From Pisolithus tinctorius (taxonomy: Eukaryota; Basidiomycota; Agaricomycetes; Boletales; Pisolithaceae), in NCBI GenBank assembly GCA_024663395.1, contig JANFAH010000010.1, forward strand, positions 1,116,001 through 1,180,000: DNA of 64,000 nucleotides, read 5' to 3'. This document shows, in pieces, positions 9,399 through 20,721 of the stretch. The notes under the pieces were generated by a model, which ran no database searches, was not told the origin of the DNA, and saw only the letters and a program-made list of their open reading frames with translations. The stretch's first letter is position 1. Each line of letters begins with the position of its first letter. The position numbers were made by a program, and so were the translations under genes.

Positions 9399-11136
9399 TC
9401 GACCGATAGTAACATTTCCAGTCTTCGCGATCAGATCGACAAAAAGTTTAGGGTGGAACCTCAAGAGATCCGAGACGAAGATATGCGCATCCATAACGAG
9501 CAACATACCATTAGGAAGACGCCCCCCGCTGAGAGTGACGATGAAATCAGTGCTGATGTTGATGCTGAAATGCGTAGAAGGTGGGAACACTGGCTGTGAT
9601 GCTGAGGGCAGTTAGCGCTCATTCCTCTTTCAGTAATATACAGCAGTGCGCGCCAGCACTCACACAGATTCTCACCCATTTGTCACAAAAGACTGGCTGG
9701 TCCTTTTCAGTTCTGATGGGTGGGCCAGATCTGGCAGACGCTGAGGAGCAGTGTGTGGTTGCAAGGTGAGCAAAGTACTACTAATTGTGTTTTAGCTCAC
9801 AACAGTGTTCGTATAGCCTTCACATCGGGAAGAATAGATGTGGACTTAATTTTGCAGAGTCTTACCGTCAATTCAACTCCACTGTGGTGCAAGCATACAT
9901 GGAATTCCTTGACTCCAAGCTCTGTAAGTTTCTATTTTTTAGTTAGAAAAGCTGCAATGCTGACTGGGAAGATGATAATGTACCCATCATTGCAGCCTCC
10001 TCCATCAGCAAGAAAACAGGCCATGACAAGGGCAGCAACACAAACGATGGTGCTGATGTCATGAAGGGTGACAATGACGATGAGCCTGACAACCACAGGA
10101 GCATGGATGACGAAGATGACGCTGACGTTGGTGAGGGTCAGGAAGGTAATGACGCAGGCATTGGCAAGGACAATGAAGGGGACAATGCGGGCATTGGTGA
10201 TGACCAGGAAGGTGATGATTCAGGCATCGATGATGACCAGGAGGTTGACAATGCTGGGCGTTTGGACAAGTTGAGCGGTACTTCCACTCTCATATTTATA
10301 TTCTCAATGCTTCGGTATTTAAGTGTTGCAACTTCTCGTGATGGTATGTCTGTTGCAACAACTCCACCCTGACTCGTTACAGGTTCTGCTCTTGCAACAT
10401 CATGTTATCCTATTGTCTCACCACTGCGCATTCAGACCACGCATCTGAGTATTGCAAGTCCAGCCAAAACTCCAGCATATGTTGCAACACCTTCACGCGT
10501 TGCAATGCCCAGTTCCATCATGGGACTTCCGAGTGTTGCAATGCCTGAGCGCACTCTTGTCCCTTCAGCGAGTATCCAGCCTTCTGGTATTTCCAATCAT
10601 CTTTTATCTTCACAGGATTTCGGCTCTTTCAGCACGGAACTGGATAGCATTCTCCAGGCCGACACGATGTCGATGTTTACACCACAGTGGAACTTCGATG
10701 GCCTACCCCTCATTAGCTCTAACCCTGCAACTGTCCATGCTACGAACCATTTGATGTCTCTTACTGGTAGTACTACCGATCCATATCTGGACTATTTCAC
10801 AATGGCAGGGCAATATGAGCACTTGACACAAGACCTGCCTTTGTTACCTCCCGCCCCATCTGACGACAGCTCTCCGCCACCAGCCTCCAAGGTGCTTGGG
10901 GACCCTCCGCTAGGCCGTCCTAAACGCAAACCAGTCCCATCCTTGCGTGCCCAGCGAGACAACATGATAGGCGATGCGGATAAGGAGAATGGTTTGGCGG
11001 TGCATAGGGTGAAGAAGAAGCGGTCTGAACTCAAGGATGGTGCGGCGAGGAAGTCAAAGTAAGTCATGCAATTCAATTGGGACGCTATGTTTTGATGATA
11101 ATCGTTCACGCCAGGAAAAGGAAGACGGTTCCTTAA
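9399..11136 (+). pseudogene. 3' part of the interrupted orphan gene
   Basis: This continues the gene begun at 3110. After SSLRDQIDKKF..., splicing near 9597-9635 leads to QILTHLSQKTGWSFSVLMGGPD. An intron at 9766-9816 joins AS to LHIGKNRCGLNFAESY, the hallmark core (TGWxFSxxxGGP...HxGK...) of a multicopy Agaricomycete family. Next come an acidic repeat region (GIGDDQEGDDSG, about 10061-10260), a low-complexity stretch rich in VAT/VAMP, and a basic tail (GRPKRKP, VKKKRSEL) that may be a nuclear localisation signal. The last intron (11059-11114) adds KKRKTVP and the stop at 11134-11136. Two introns would be only 38-39 nt. Function unknown. Confidence 0.7.
10315..10560 (+). repeat. Coding stretch enriched in the palindrome TTGCAA
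   Basis: TTGCAA occurs about seven times in 245 bp (for example TGTTGCAACT and GTTGCAATGC), encoding VAT, VAM and LAT repeats in the interrupted gene. The same hexamer dominates the non-coding tandem repeat 700 bp downstream. Confidence 0.6.
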
Positions 11137-11269
11137 GTTTTTCGTAATTCGTACTCTTTGTCGAAATTGTCTCATCGTCATGTATATGTCATACTTCTAT
11201 GTGCAAACGTGCTTGAGCTATCCAACTGCATATGCTGGCAGATAAGCAATTAAGTTGTAATTAATATGG

Positions 11270-11640
11270 TGGTCACAAGGTGTTGCAACATATTGCAATG
11301 AAAGTAGTATAAACATTGCAACGGGTGTTGCAACATTACAACACGTTGCAACGAAAGGGGCAAGGGCGCTACAACGTGTTGCAATGAAAGTAGTATAGAC
11401 ATTGCAACGGATGTTGCAACATTACAACGTGTTGCAATGAAAGGGGCAAGGGCACTACAATGCATTGCAATGAAAGTAGTATAGACGTTGCAATGAGTGT
11501 TGCAACATGCTGCAACAAAATTAGTATGATTGTTGAAATGTTGACAAAATGGTGCAACACTCTTTGCAACAACCCTGTTGCCATGAACAATGCAACACTA
11601 CCTGACGGTAGTTACTGCTTTTCATTGCAAGAATGTTACA
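11270..11640. repeat. 86-bp tandem repeat rich in TTGCAA
   Basis: The phrase AAAGTAGTATA recurs at about 11301, 11387 and 11473, a period of 86 bp, within blocks of GTTGCAACA, ATTGCAATG and AAAGGGGCAAGGGC. About 2.7 copies. TTGCAA is its own reverse complement. No gene is seen here. Confidence 0.8.
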
Positions 11641-11770
11641 CTAATCGCTCTATTATAGACCCCAAGATGGGCCCACTTAAATAGATTAGCTGGTACACAT
11701 GGACAGGCCTGAGGGCCTAGAGTGAGAGCAACATATGTATGGGCCTGTAAGCACATTACCACAACATATG
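11641..11770. repeat. 43-bp minisatellite array, segment 1
   Basis: Degenerate units around GATGGGCCCA / GGACAGGCCTG and CACAACATATG. It ends at the left border of the palindromic element at 11771. Confidence 0.6.
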
Positions 11771-12596
11771 CATCAGGAAATTCACACATTGACTATTTTG
11801 ACTATTTTGTGACTATTGCGGCTATCTGTGACTTTTTTTGAAGGAATCTACTATCCATGCTTTTTTTTGACCACACACAGCACTGAAGAATGAAAAGAGA
11901 ATGGAATCTATTGAGACAACTCAGGAATACTAAGTAGATGATATATCTAAGCAAAGAAGATTAGAAAATGTCTCAAAATTCAGAGATATTGAGCCATTGG
12001 TGTGATACACACTCTCTGAGAGAAAAATCACAGTATCTCTTTGAAACCTCCATCAATTTGAATGTGTGTGGTATCTACTGAAAGCTATGAATTAGATGGT
12101 TTGAATGAGACCAAAATCAGTGAGAACAGTGCTACCATGCCTGTGGGACATGGGAATCACAACTGTGGGAACACTGGCCCCTGGGTTGTTGGTTGTTCCC
12201 ACAGGTATGTTACCCATCTCCAACAAGTATGACTGCACTGTTCTCACTGATTTTGGTCTCATTCAAACCACCTAATTCATAGCTTTCAGTAGATACCACA
12301 TACATTAAAATTGATGGAGGTTTCAAAGAGATATTGTGATTTTTCTCTCAGAGAGTGTGTATCACACCAATGGCTCAATATCTCTGAATTTTGAGACATT
12401 TTCTAGTCTTCTTTGCTTAGATATATCATCTACTTAGTATTCCTGAGTTGTCTCAATAGATTCCATTCTCTTTTCATTCTTCAGTGCTGTGTGTGGTCAA
12501 AAAAAAGCATGGATAGTAGATTCCTTCAAAAAAAGTCACAGATAGTCGCAATAGTCACAAAATAGTCAAAATAGTCAATGTGTTAATTTCCTGATG
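11771..12596. mobile_element. Foldback/MITE-like element: 362-bp near-perfect inverted repeat
   Basis: Left arm 11771-12132 (CATCAGGAAATTCACACATT...GAACAGTGC) and right arm 12235-12596 are reverse complements with only a few mismatches, around a 102-bp loop. The loop also contains a CCTGTGGGA/TCCCACAGG stem. It is flanked by TG on both sides. Its first 20 bp match the right end of the element at 12896-17067, suggesting mobilisation by the same transposase (inference). No protein is encoded. Confidence 0.85.
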
Positions 12597-12895
12597 TGGG
12601 AGGGCCCATGGAAGGTAAGGATGCTGAAACTTTAGATGGGCCTGTGACCAATTAAGTATACTGAGCTACTGTGAGACATGGATGGGCCTGTCCATGGTAG
12701 GGTATGCCACAGTCACAACATCAAGACAGGCCTGCCTATCATATCATGGAGAGGGTCACAACATAATGATGGGCCCATCTATGATTAGAATACAGAGTTG
12801 GCAACATATGGATGGGCCTGGGAGTAATATCATTTCTGGTGTCACAACATACAGACAGGCCCACTCATAATAAGCTGTACCCCTGTCACAACATA
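12597..12895. repeat. 43-bp minisatellite array, segment 2
   Basis: Units spaced about 43-46 bp at 12637, 12683, 12728, 12770, 12813 and 12856, each with (GA)TGGGCC or CAGGCC and CACAACATA. It is interrupted at 12895 by the next element. Confidence 0.75.
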
Positions 12896-14119
12896 CATCA
12901 GGAAATCCACAAAATACTAATTCTACTATTGAGATACTATTTACAACTCTTTCCAACTATTCTCACTTTTCTTACTCATCACACTATTTATTGAAGTCAA
13001 AAAGTTGAAAAAGATACAAGGGTGCATGGTGCTATCTGTTAGGGTATGCTAGGTGAGTGTGTACAAGCAGAATAATTAGACAATGAATATATATATATAT
13101 ATGCCAAGTAGCACATGCAATCATGCTGTGCAGGGCAGGTGTAGGTGTACACAAGTGTGGGTGTGCCCTGTAACTATAGTTAGTGAGATGAAACAAAAAA
13201 GTAACAGAGTATAAATACTTACTAGCCAGTTTGTTCAAAAGTGAGTGTGAGCAGGCAGGCAATCTGTGGGCATGTATGCAGGGGGCTGGTAATGATAGTT
13301 AGTAAACAAAACAAAAAAAAGTAAATATACAACTTGCAGGGGCAGAAGATGCCATTGGTTAGGAGGGATACCCTCTTGAATCTTCACCTGTCTTCAAGCT
13401 GTTTGCCAGTGAAGATGAGGCACTGCTGGTCCAGGGGAATGCTGTGCAGCATGTCAGTGGGCAAACTTTTACCTTCATTTTGTTGTTGCAGAGTCTTGGG
13501 ACTTGAAAAAATTTGAACTACTTGTTGTGATCACAAATCACTGGATTTGTAATCACAACACTTTGAAAATTGTCCTAAGTCCCACCAAGTACTGTACATG
13601 GACAGGTTGCAATGCTGTCAACAATGACAGGTGAGCACCCTCTGTTGCACAGGCCCAACTAACACACTCACCCTCAGTGCTGTTGACATCCATGATGTCC
13701 ACCCCCATCCCCAGCATCCATGCCAGCAAGTTTTTTTTTGTCTGCAGTGTCCTGATGACAACAGTAAGTTTATATATATATTACCCCCACAACATCCTGT
13801 CAATGATGGTAGCAGCCACTGTCAATGGAGAACCCCATCCAGCCCCAACATCAACATGGAGTCTACCTCAGTCATTTTCCTGCCACATCTCTCAATATTA
13901 CACAGGTGCATACTGCTCAATGATGGCTCCATGTTGATGCCCTGAATGTTTTGATGCACCCAGTGGTTCTGGATTTATTTTGCATTTGTGTGAGCTCAGC
14001 TATGAGGTCTTGTGTTCATATCTGATGTGTTCTTCAGGCATTGCTCTCACTTTTCAAGCTGCAGTTCTTTCTCACTGGACCCATCCTGTTGATGCTTTTT
14101 TTGCCCAGTTCTGTGCAGC

Positions 14120-14770
14120 TGTCATTGAGATGTCTTGATTTCTGTGGCAAGGTCCACTCTCAAAGTCCTGTGATCACATCTCATGCATTTCCCCACCCCT
14201 TCTCTTGCTTTTTGGATGGCTTGCTCTCCAAACTAGTCTGTCTCAATGGATGCCTTGTTCATCCAATTCCATCCAGTGGTTGTCAAGATATCTTGATTTC
14301 TGTGGCAAGGTCCACTTTAAGTCCTGTGATCTTATCTCATGCATTTCCCCTCCCCTTTTCTTGCTTTTTGGATGGCTTGCTCTCCCAACTAGTCTGTCTC
14401 AAGGGATGCCTTTTTCATCCAATTCCATCCAGCAGTTGTTGAGATATCTTGATTTCTGTGGCAAGGTCCACCCTCAAGGTCCTGTGATCATATCTTGTGT
14501 GTCTCACCACTGCTTCTCTTGCTGTTTGGATGGCTTGCTCTCCAGACTAGTCTGTCTTGAGGGATGCCTTGTTCACCTAATTCTGTCCAGCAGTTGTCAA
14601 GATATCTTGATTTCTGTTGCAAGGTCCACCCTCAAAGTCCTGTAATCATATCTCATGCATCTCATCACCATTTCTCTCACTTTTTGGGTGGATTGCTCTC
14701 CTGACTAATCTGTCTCTAGGGATGCTTCATTCATCTGGCTCTGTCCAGTGGTTGTTGAGAAGTCCCCTTT
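14120..14770 (+). repeat. 157-bp direct repeats, about four copies
   Basis: TCTTGATTTCTGT recurs at about 14133, 14291, 14448 and 14604. Between these lie CTTTTTGGATGGCTTGCTCTC and ACTAGTCTGTCT blocks. The period is not constant enough for a conserved frame, so the open frames across it are probably not genes. Confidence 0.75.
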
Positions 14771-15187
14771 TTTGTGGGTAGGGTGAGAGCAGAAGGCTAC
14801 TCAAGCTAGCCTAGACACAGAACTCAGACTTGAAATGACAAAGTCTATATTATCTACTAACCTAGACACAGAACTGTGTAGGTAGTGAGTAAAAAAGGTG
14901 TACTGTAGTAGTGAAAATGGCACCATACCTCAGACTTGAAATGATGAAGTCTGAGGTGTAAGGTAAGATGAAGTGTAAACTAAGTACCTAACATATTAAC
15001 TAATCAACTCAGTGTAGACTGGATGGCATACTGTGCTCCAACACCCTTGCTCAACCAACCCCCAACATGTCACATGACATTGCTGGCAGCATTATTTTGG
15101 TTAGTACATGCACTCAGATGACAAGAAGCCAGGGGACATAGCAGAAGGGAACATGGCAAACAGGGCAGAAAAGGAATGGTGTGAATG

Positions 15188-15400
15188 TGTATTGCAAAAG
15201 GGTGCTGTAGGCAACCTCAGTAGTGAACAATCTACTGATATATTAGATATTCCTGTAGGCAACTACAGGGAGTCAGTATGTAGAATACTGCTAATGAATG
15301 GTGATCTTACCCTCAGTAGTGAACAATCTACTGAGGGAACAGTGTAATGACTGTGTAGTAAGTGCGCTCTAATGGCTTATGTAAGCGGCCAAACATCGCA
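15188..15400. repeat. Structured hairpin module, copy 1
   Basis: Successive inverted repeats: TCAGTAG-TGAACAAT-CTACTGA, CTGTAG-GCAA-CTACAG and CCCTCAGTAG...CTACTGAGGG, then GCTTATGTAAGCGGCCAAACATCGCAC. The same order of hairpins and the same tail recur at 58180-58385. Confidence 0.65.
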
Positions 15401-16600
15401 CCAAAAGAAGTGAGAAGACAGGGGAGAATATATCTCCAACAATGTGCAAACTCAGTCTTGAAATATTTGCAAAATGATCCATAGGTATCACCAATTGCAA
15501 CATGGGGAATAGCTCTGGATCTACCACAGCAAGCACAATGTATTATATACTGTTTGGATGCCCCAGAAGAGTAATACAAGACTCCAAAAAAAATGAGATC
15601 CTCCAATGAAATGGGTAAGATGTAGCAAATGCATATTATTAGACACTAAATGGGGAGAAGGGGGGAGTGCCAGACAATGACAGGTGCTCAAAACAGTGTG
15701 AAACTAGAGGAGACAATGAAGGGGAACTTGAGGAGCATGGGGCAAAAAGAACTGGGTGAATGCATGCACCTAGCCCCAAGATATTCACAAAATTGTCTGA
15801 AGGTGCCTCTGACTACAAAACAGAGCATATCTCCAGATCCACTGCAGCAAGCACAACATCCAATATACCATTCAAAAGCCCTCAATGAGTAGTACCACAC
15901 CCTACCAAAAGCGAGAAGGCTGGTGATAAAATGGACAAGATACGACACTTGCAATTTCACAAGGTACACTTGGGGGCAGAGGGGAGTCCCCTGAGCATCA
16001 ATGACTTGGGCAACCAGCATGAAACTCCAGAGGGCTGTAGGGAACACCTAGACACACACAGAAAAGAGAAAGTATAATGATCAGACCACCCAATCATGAA
16101 TTATGTGCCAAAATACCTCATAGCCCTTCTGAACACAGAAATGGGCATATCATATCTTGACAGCTGCTGTGCGGAATTGGACAAACGAGATGTCCCAAGA
16201 GAGGGGGCAGTGGGGGGAAGGTGTGATGGCACACATGAGAGACCCAGCACAGAGATGCATGAGATACAATGACATGGCCTCAAGGGTGGCCCTTCTTACA
16301 AAACATGGAATATCTCTTGAATTGCTGGGCACATTTAGATGAAACAGGTATTCACAGGGAGCTATTGTCAAGGAGTATCAATGTGCCAAAAAGAGAGAGA
16401 TGCAGTGTGAAAATGAGCAAGACACAGTGCATGACCTGAGAGGGGGGAAGAAACACACTGTAACTAGATCTAAAAGCACCTGGGAAAGACTAGAACAAAA
16501 GGGAAATATATCTAAAAAGCGAGACAATAAATTAGAAAACAAAAGACGAGATGAAAATTTGAGCCCTCACACCTCACACTACAACAGCTGTACATATTAG
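15400..16600. repeat. Degenerate repeats inside the TIR element, no gene
   Basis: Imperfect repeats of CAGCAAGCACAA(T/C)..TATA, related between 15,500-15,600 and 15,830-15,900, with a more distant copy near 16,150-16,370. Minus-strand open frames here share CACC-G motifs because of the repeat, not a known domain. Confidence 0.4.
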
Positions 16601-17067
16601 TTTTTTTTTTTCATCCACTTCCTTGCTCGAGTCACTCACATTTCCATGTAGGGAAGCTGCCAGCATGTCACATGAGTCACATGATGTGTCAGGGGTTGGT
16701 TGAGCTGGGTTTGCTGTTGTTGAGATATTCCCAAGTTTTGTAGCTGCTCTTTCTCAACTCATCAATAGGGCTACTCTCATTTAATTGATTTTGTGCTGCA
16801 TTTTATCCTGAATACATTGATTTCTATTCCCTACCTTTGAGCTGAACAAATGATGTTGGTGAGAATTTGGATAGTAGAAATAGTGGAGAAAATAGCATAG
16901 ATAGCTGAAAGATAGTCAAAAGATAGTACAAAAAATAGTGTGGATAGTAAATGAACCTACTAAAATGACTATTCTGTCTTTTATGGCTATTTTAGTGCAA
17001 ATAGTACAAATAGGCCATAAATAGTATGAGAATAGGACAGAGTTAGTAATGTGTGAATTTCCTGATG

Positions 17068-17401
17068 TATGGATGGGCCCATCCATAGTAAGATGTACCC
17101 CTGTTGAAACATAAAGATGGGCCTGTCAGTAATATCATTTAATAGTGTCACAACATAAGGATGGGCCCTTTAGTAGTACTATTTATATTTTCACAACTTA
17201 TGGATGGGCCTGTCAGTAATCTCATTTATAGCATCACAACATATGGACAGGCCCTTTAGTAGTATTATTTATATCATCATAACATATAGACAGGCCATCC
17301 ACAGTAGGGTGTACCCCTGTTGAAACATAAAGATGGGCCTGTCAGTAATGTTGTTTAATAGTGTCACAACATGTGGATGGGCCCTTCAGTAGTATCATTT
17401 A
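17068..17401. repeat. 43-bp minisatellite array, segment 3
   Basis: GGGCCC/GGGCCT/AGGCCC cores at 17075, 17119, 17163, 17206, 17250, 17291, 17335 and 17379 give a period of 43-44 bp, with CACAACATA(T/A)GGA and AGTAGTATCATTTATA between. It ends at the Harbinger insertion. Confidence 0.88.
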
Positions 17402-17631
17402 GGGCCTGTTTGGTAACACAATTAAGAATGATTTTTCCTGCAAAAAACTCAAATGACATCATGAAAATTTGATCAAGTGAAATATTGCCTGATGAGTGTT
17501 CAACAGGCCTTATTGTGGTCTGTCAAATGTCACAACATGAGGGAAAATTTTGATTGCTGTTCAGTAGCCCTTATTTTACCAGAGCATAGTTGTTCTGTTT
17601 GTCTTCCTGTTGCCTTCTGTCCCAAGTCCTT

Positions 17632-18750
17632 ATGGCCAAAAAGTCTGCAAAGGAGTTTCAAATTTCTGCAGCTGAACCAGGCACAACAGGTGGCACAGCC
17701 ACACCACAAACAAAGGCAGATACCACATTGGGGTCCAGCACTGATGAGTCAGTTCTTGTCACCAAGCTCCTTGAAGCCAAGGACAACATACTTGCAACAG
17801 ATAGTGGATTCAAGCATGAGACCTGGGTTGAGGTTGAGAAGGCCCTTCAGGGCAGTGAAACCAAGTCAGGCAGAGCTCTGAAAACTGTTGAATGGTGCAA
17901 AACACATTGGACCAAGGTGAGTTTGGTGGTCAAGGAGTCTATCATGCTGACTGAATGCTCCAGCTCAAGAAGGACTATGGCGTTGTCAAGGAGCTTTGAA
18001 AGGCATCTGGGTTTGGGTGGAATGAGGAGACCAAGATGGTGCATGCCACGAAGGAGGTCTGAGATGCCTACATTGAAGTGAGTCTGCATTACCTGGCTGT
18101 TTCTATACTGACAACTATCAATAGATTCATAAGAGTGTGAAGTGTTGGCAGACCACTTCATTCCCTCTGTATGATGCCATTGCAGAGCTCCTTGATGGTG
18201 TAGCTGCCACTGGTAGTCTAGCCTTTCATCCTGTTAGTCATATCTCAGCCATAGATGCTCTTGATGGCCCAGATGTAGGTGATGCCACCCTTACTGACTT
18301 GGACACAGAGTCTGAGGATAATACAATTGAGGTAAGTGTGAATACTTCTTGCCTGCTAAACATGTTGTCTGACCCAGAATAAGCTGACACCCATGTCTTG
18401 CAAGTGCTCTGCAACACAGCTCTCCCCCCTCCCAAAAACCTCAGCCAAGAGGACAGCAACTACCTCATGCTGTGGCCATATATCTGGCCCCCAGGCAATT
18501 ACCTCTGTCAGCAATGCACTTTTGTCCCTTGCTGATGCTGTGGCTGCAATGCCATCATCATCAATGACTGAGGCACCAGCTGGAGGCACTTCATTCATAA
18601 CCTCTCTGGTGACATCCCCACAGTGATGCATGGCCACAATTCACCTTGCTTCAGAGGAGGAAGGTCTGTCTGATAATGAGATGGCTGATGTTGCTGACTT
18701 GTTTGGCACAAGTCAGGCTGCTGTGGAGGGTATCTCAGCTCGAGGAAGGG
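17632..18750 (+). pseudogene. Harbinger Myb/SANT-like DNA-binding partner protein
   Basis: The ATG at 17632 starts MAKKSAKEFQ. The Myb/SANT-like domain follows (DSGFKHETWVEVEKALQ..., ALKTVEWCKTHWTKV). After an intron it continues in a second exon (KKDYGVVKEL, KASGFGWNEETKMVHATKEV, DAYIE) with TGA codons near 18000 and 18050, and then HKSVKCWQTTSFPLYDAIAELLDG near 18130-18200. In Harbinger elements this protein binds the ends and helps bring the transposase to the nucleus. The stops and the abrupt loss of sense at about 18750, where repeat R begins, mark it as broken. Confidence 0.75.
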
Positions 18751-20590
18751 TGCCTGGTGTGAGTCAGAGTGTGATTCAGTGGTGGAAACCAACCAAAACC
18801 AACACAAAAGACAATAAGAGTGAGTGGTGGTGTGCCTATGCCATACCTAGATGGTAGAACCTTTGACTTGGGAGGGTTTTTGTGAGCTACAACACTCAGA
18901 GATGAGTGCTGAGGGTTGGGGGTGCTCCTGATGAAGAGGGAGCAAGAATGTGATAGAATGCAATAGGGTAGACTGCTGTCAGCCTACAGAAGGATGGATG
19001 GAGACTTAATTCAATGCTCTGGGCTGCACTGAGCTCAGGGAAGACTTGGAGCAAAGTAGATGGATGATAGATGATAATAAGTGAAGTAGACAATAGCTAG
19101 ACCCTTAATAAAGTCTCAACTATCAAAGCTGCTGAATGAATTACTGAGAGATGATGAATTGTGAGCAAGAGGGGCTCTCTGACATCTTCTTCTTATTCAG
19201 CTATCTAAGTACAGTGATTTATATACAGTACAGGGGCATTGCCTATGGAAAACAAGGTGCAAACACTTGGTAAGTGATTGGTAACTGATGGGTAAGGAAT
19301 GTAAGTGATGGGTAATCATCTTAGAAAGCATTGGTGAGCATTGGTAAGGATAAGTAAGCCAAAAAGTGAAGAATCAGTAAGCAAGGTCAAAAGATTGGTA
19401 AGTATTGGCAATAGGTGAGTCAAAGACAGTCAGAATGTCAAAGTATGAGTCAAGTAATGTCAGAAACTGGGAAAGTGCACTGGAATCACATTAGGGGGAG
19501 GCTGTGCATGTCACATCTTGAAGAGATCACCTCTGGGCCAAAGTGGGATGACAGAGAGGCAGCACTGATCTGATGCTGATATGGTACATCCAAAAGCAGA
19601 CAGGGTGAGTCAGATGTCAACAGGGGTCAAGCTTTGGGGGTCTGTGGGGTGGCAGGAGCATAGGGGATCACAACTTTCCCCCCCTAACTGTCCTCTCAGT
19701 GAAGCAAATAAAAACTTCATGAATGAGGCTCTGTTGGAAGAGAGGATGAAGAGGGAGCATCTTCTGCTGTATCTTGCAATAAAGAGGCAAGATGTGCATC
19801 ATACTCATCATGGATGTGATCAGGGAGAGTGGAGAACAGTAGATTATACTGTAGCTGTCGCAATTTTGGAAGAATGATGGATGAGACTGGTATGAAGAGA
19901 TTGCAGGGAGCAGGGAGGAATGATCTATATGCTTCTTGGACTGGAGAGACTGAAACAACCACATAAGACCTTTCCAAGTGAATGATAGACCTGAGGCAAC
20001 CAAAGAACATCCCCCTAGAGGTCATACTGACAAAAAGAACATGCTGTCCAAGCTGGATGGGCTGAGAGGGGGCAGATGAGGATGGGATGTACCAGGATGC
20101 TTCAGGATGGAAGCTGGTAGGAACTCCTGGTAGATATACATAGCCATGGTCCCTAGCAAAGGGGACAAGTGAAATGATTGATGTGGAGGTGGCCATATCT
20201 GAAGAATTAGCAAAATGAGTGTCTTTTGGAGGGAGTGCTGTAGAAATGTGTGGAGTGCACAAATCCTTTCCAGTTTTGGAAGGTAGGATCATGTGGCTGA
20301 GCACTATAAGCGAGTGTGGGGACGTTTTCTGTCCATATTTACATTTGAACTTATCTGCAGAATTGGTGGAGATATATTGAAAACTGGAATGCCATACACT
20401 GGTGCTTAAGAATTCTTATTGGCACTTAACTTGCTTCCTTCCTTTTTCTTTGGCACTGATGACTTGTTCTTGTGTGAGGGATGAATTCTGACATTTCTGG
20501 CTGTCCTTCTTCACATGAGGGCTATGGTCTTCATCTCCATTCATCAGCTGCATCCATGTCCACCTCACCAAACACCTTTGGTGTGTGACA
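18750..20590 (-). mobile_element. Repeat R, copy 1, inside the Harbinger element
   Basis: This segment matches 44438-46318 in reverse complement along its whole length. Ends are approximate: TGGTGTGAGTCA on the left and, reverse complemented, TGGTGTCACACAC on the right, a short inverted match. It encodes one conserved protein (19717-20304), then a long A/T-rich region with a TATATAA near 19210-19220. No transposase or reverse transcriptase is seen, and no clear target duplication. Confidence 0.6.
19717..20304 (-). CDS. Unknown protein of repeat R, copy 1
   Basis: 195 residues, clearly related to the product at 44766-45323 (shared SFARD/PFARD, YLPGVPTSF, LERSYVVVSVSPV, EAYxSFLPAPC). Conservation between two otherwise decayed copies suggests a real coding sequence. 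I recognise no family. The segment GQHVLFVSMTSRGMFFGCLR is beta-rich in character. The first part of the frame may not be coding: similarity is strongest from about residue 38 (MATSTSIIS). Confidence 0.5.
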   Translation of the reverse strand: MLSHMILPSKTGKDLCTPHISTALPPKDTHFANSSDMATSTSIISLVPFARDHGYVYLPGVPTSFHPEASWYIPSSSAPSQPIQLGQHVLFVSMTSRGMFFGCLRSIIHLERSYVVVSVSPVQEAYRSFLPAPCNLFIPVSSIILPKLRQLQYNLLFSTLPDHIHDEYDAHLASLLQDTAEDAPSSSSLPTEPHS

Positions 20591-20721
20591 CCAGTCAGTT
20601 TATTTACAGAAACAGCTTGAATGTTTCTATTCCTCTGATTCTTGAGTACCTAGATCAACTGTACCTACTGTTCAGCTAGATACCTCTGATACTCTGTCCA
20701 CATTGCATCTGCAATGTTATC

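Larger units (their letters stand above)
12896..17067. mobile_element. 4.17-kb TIR element with TA target duplication
   Basis: The left end CATCAGGAAATCCACA and the reverse complement of the right end CATCAGGAAATTCACA match. TA flanks both sides, and removing the element plus one TA restores the minisatellite unit CACAACATATGG. Subterminal A/T-rich ACTATTT motifs occur at both ends, as in the MITE at 11771. I recognise no transposase inside, so it is non-autonomous or decayed. TA duplication would fit Tc1/mariner-like elements, but that assignment is weak. Its 13.0-14.0 kb portion shows no recognisable gene. Confidence 0.65.

Noticed and set aside
13618..14645. Open frames on both strands as genes of the 4.17-kb TIR element
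   Set aside because: They run through 157-bp direct repeats or low-complexity sequence and show no transposase motif.
18750..19500. A solo LTR inside repeat R (TATATAA box, repeat at both copies)
   Set aside because: Homology between the copies continues past every TG...CA border I tried, and no target duplication was found.
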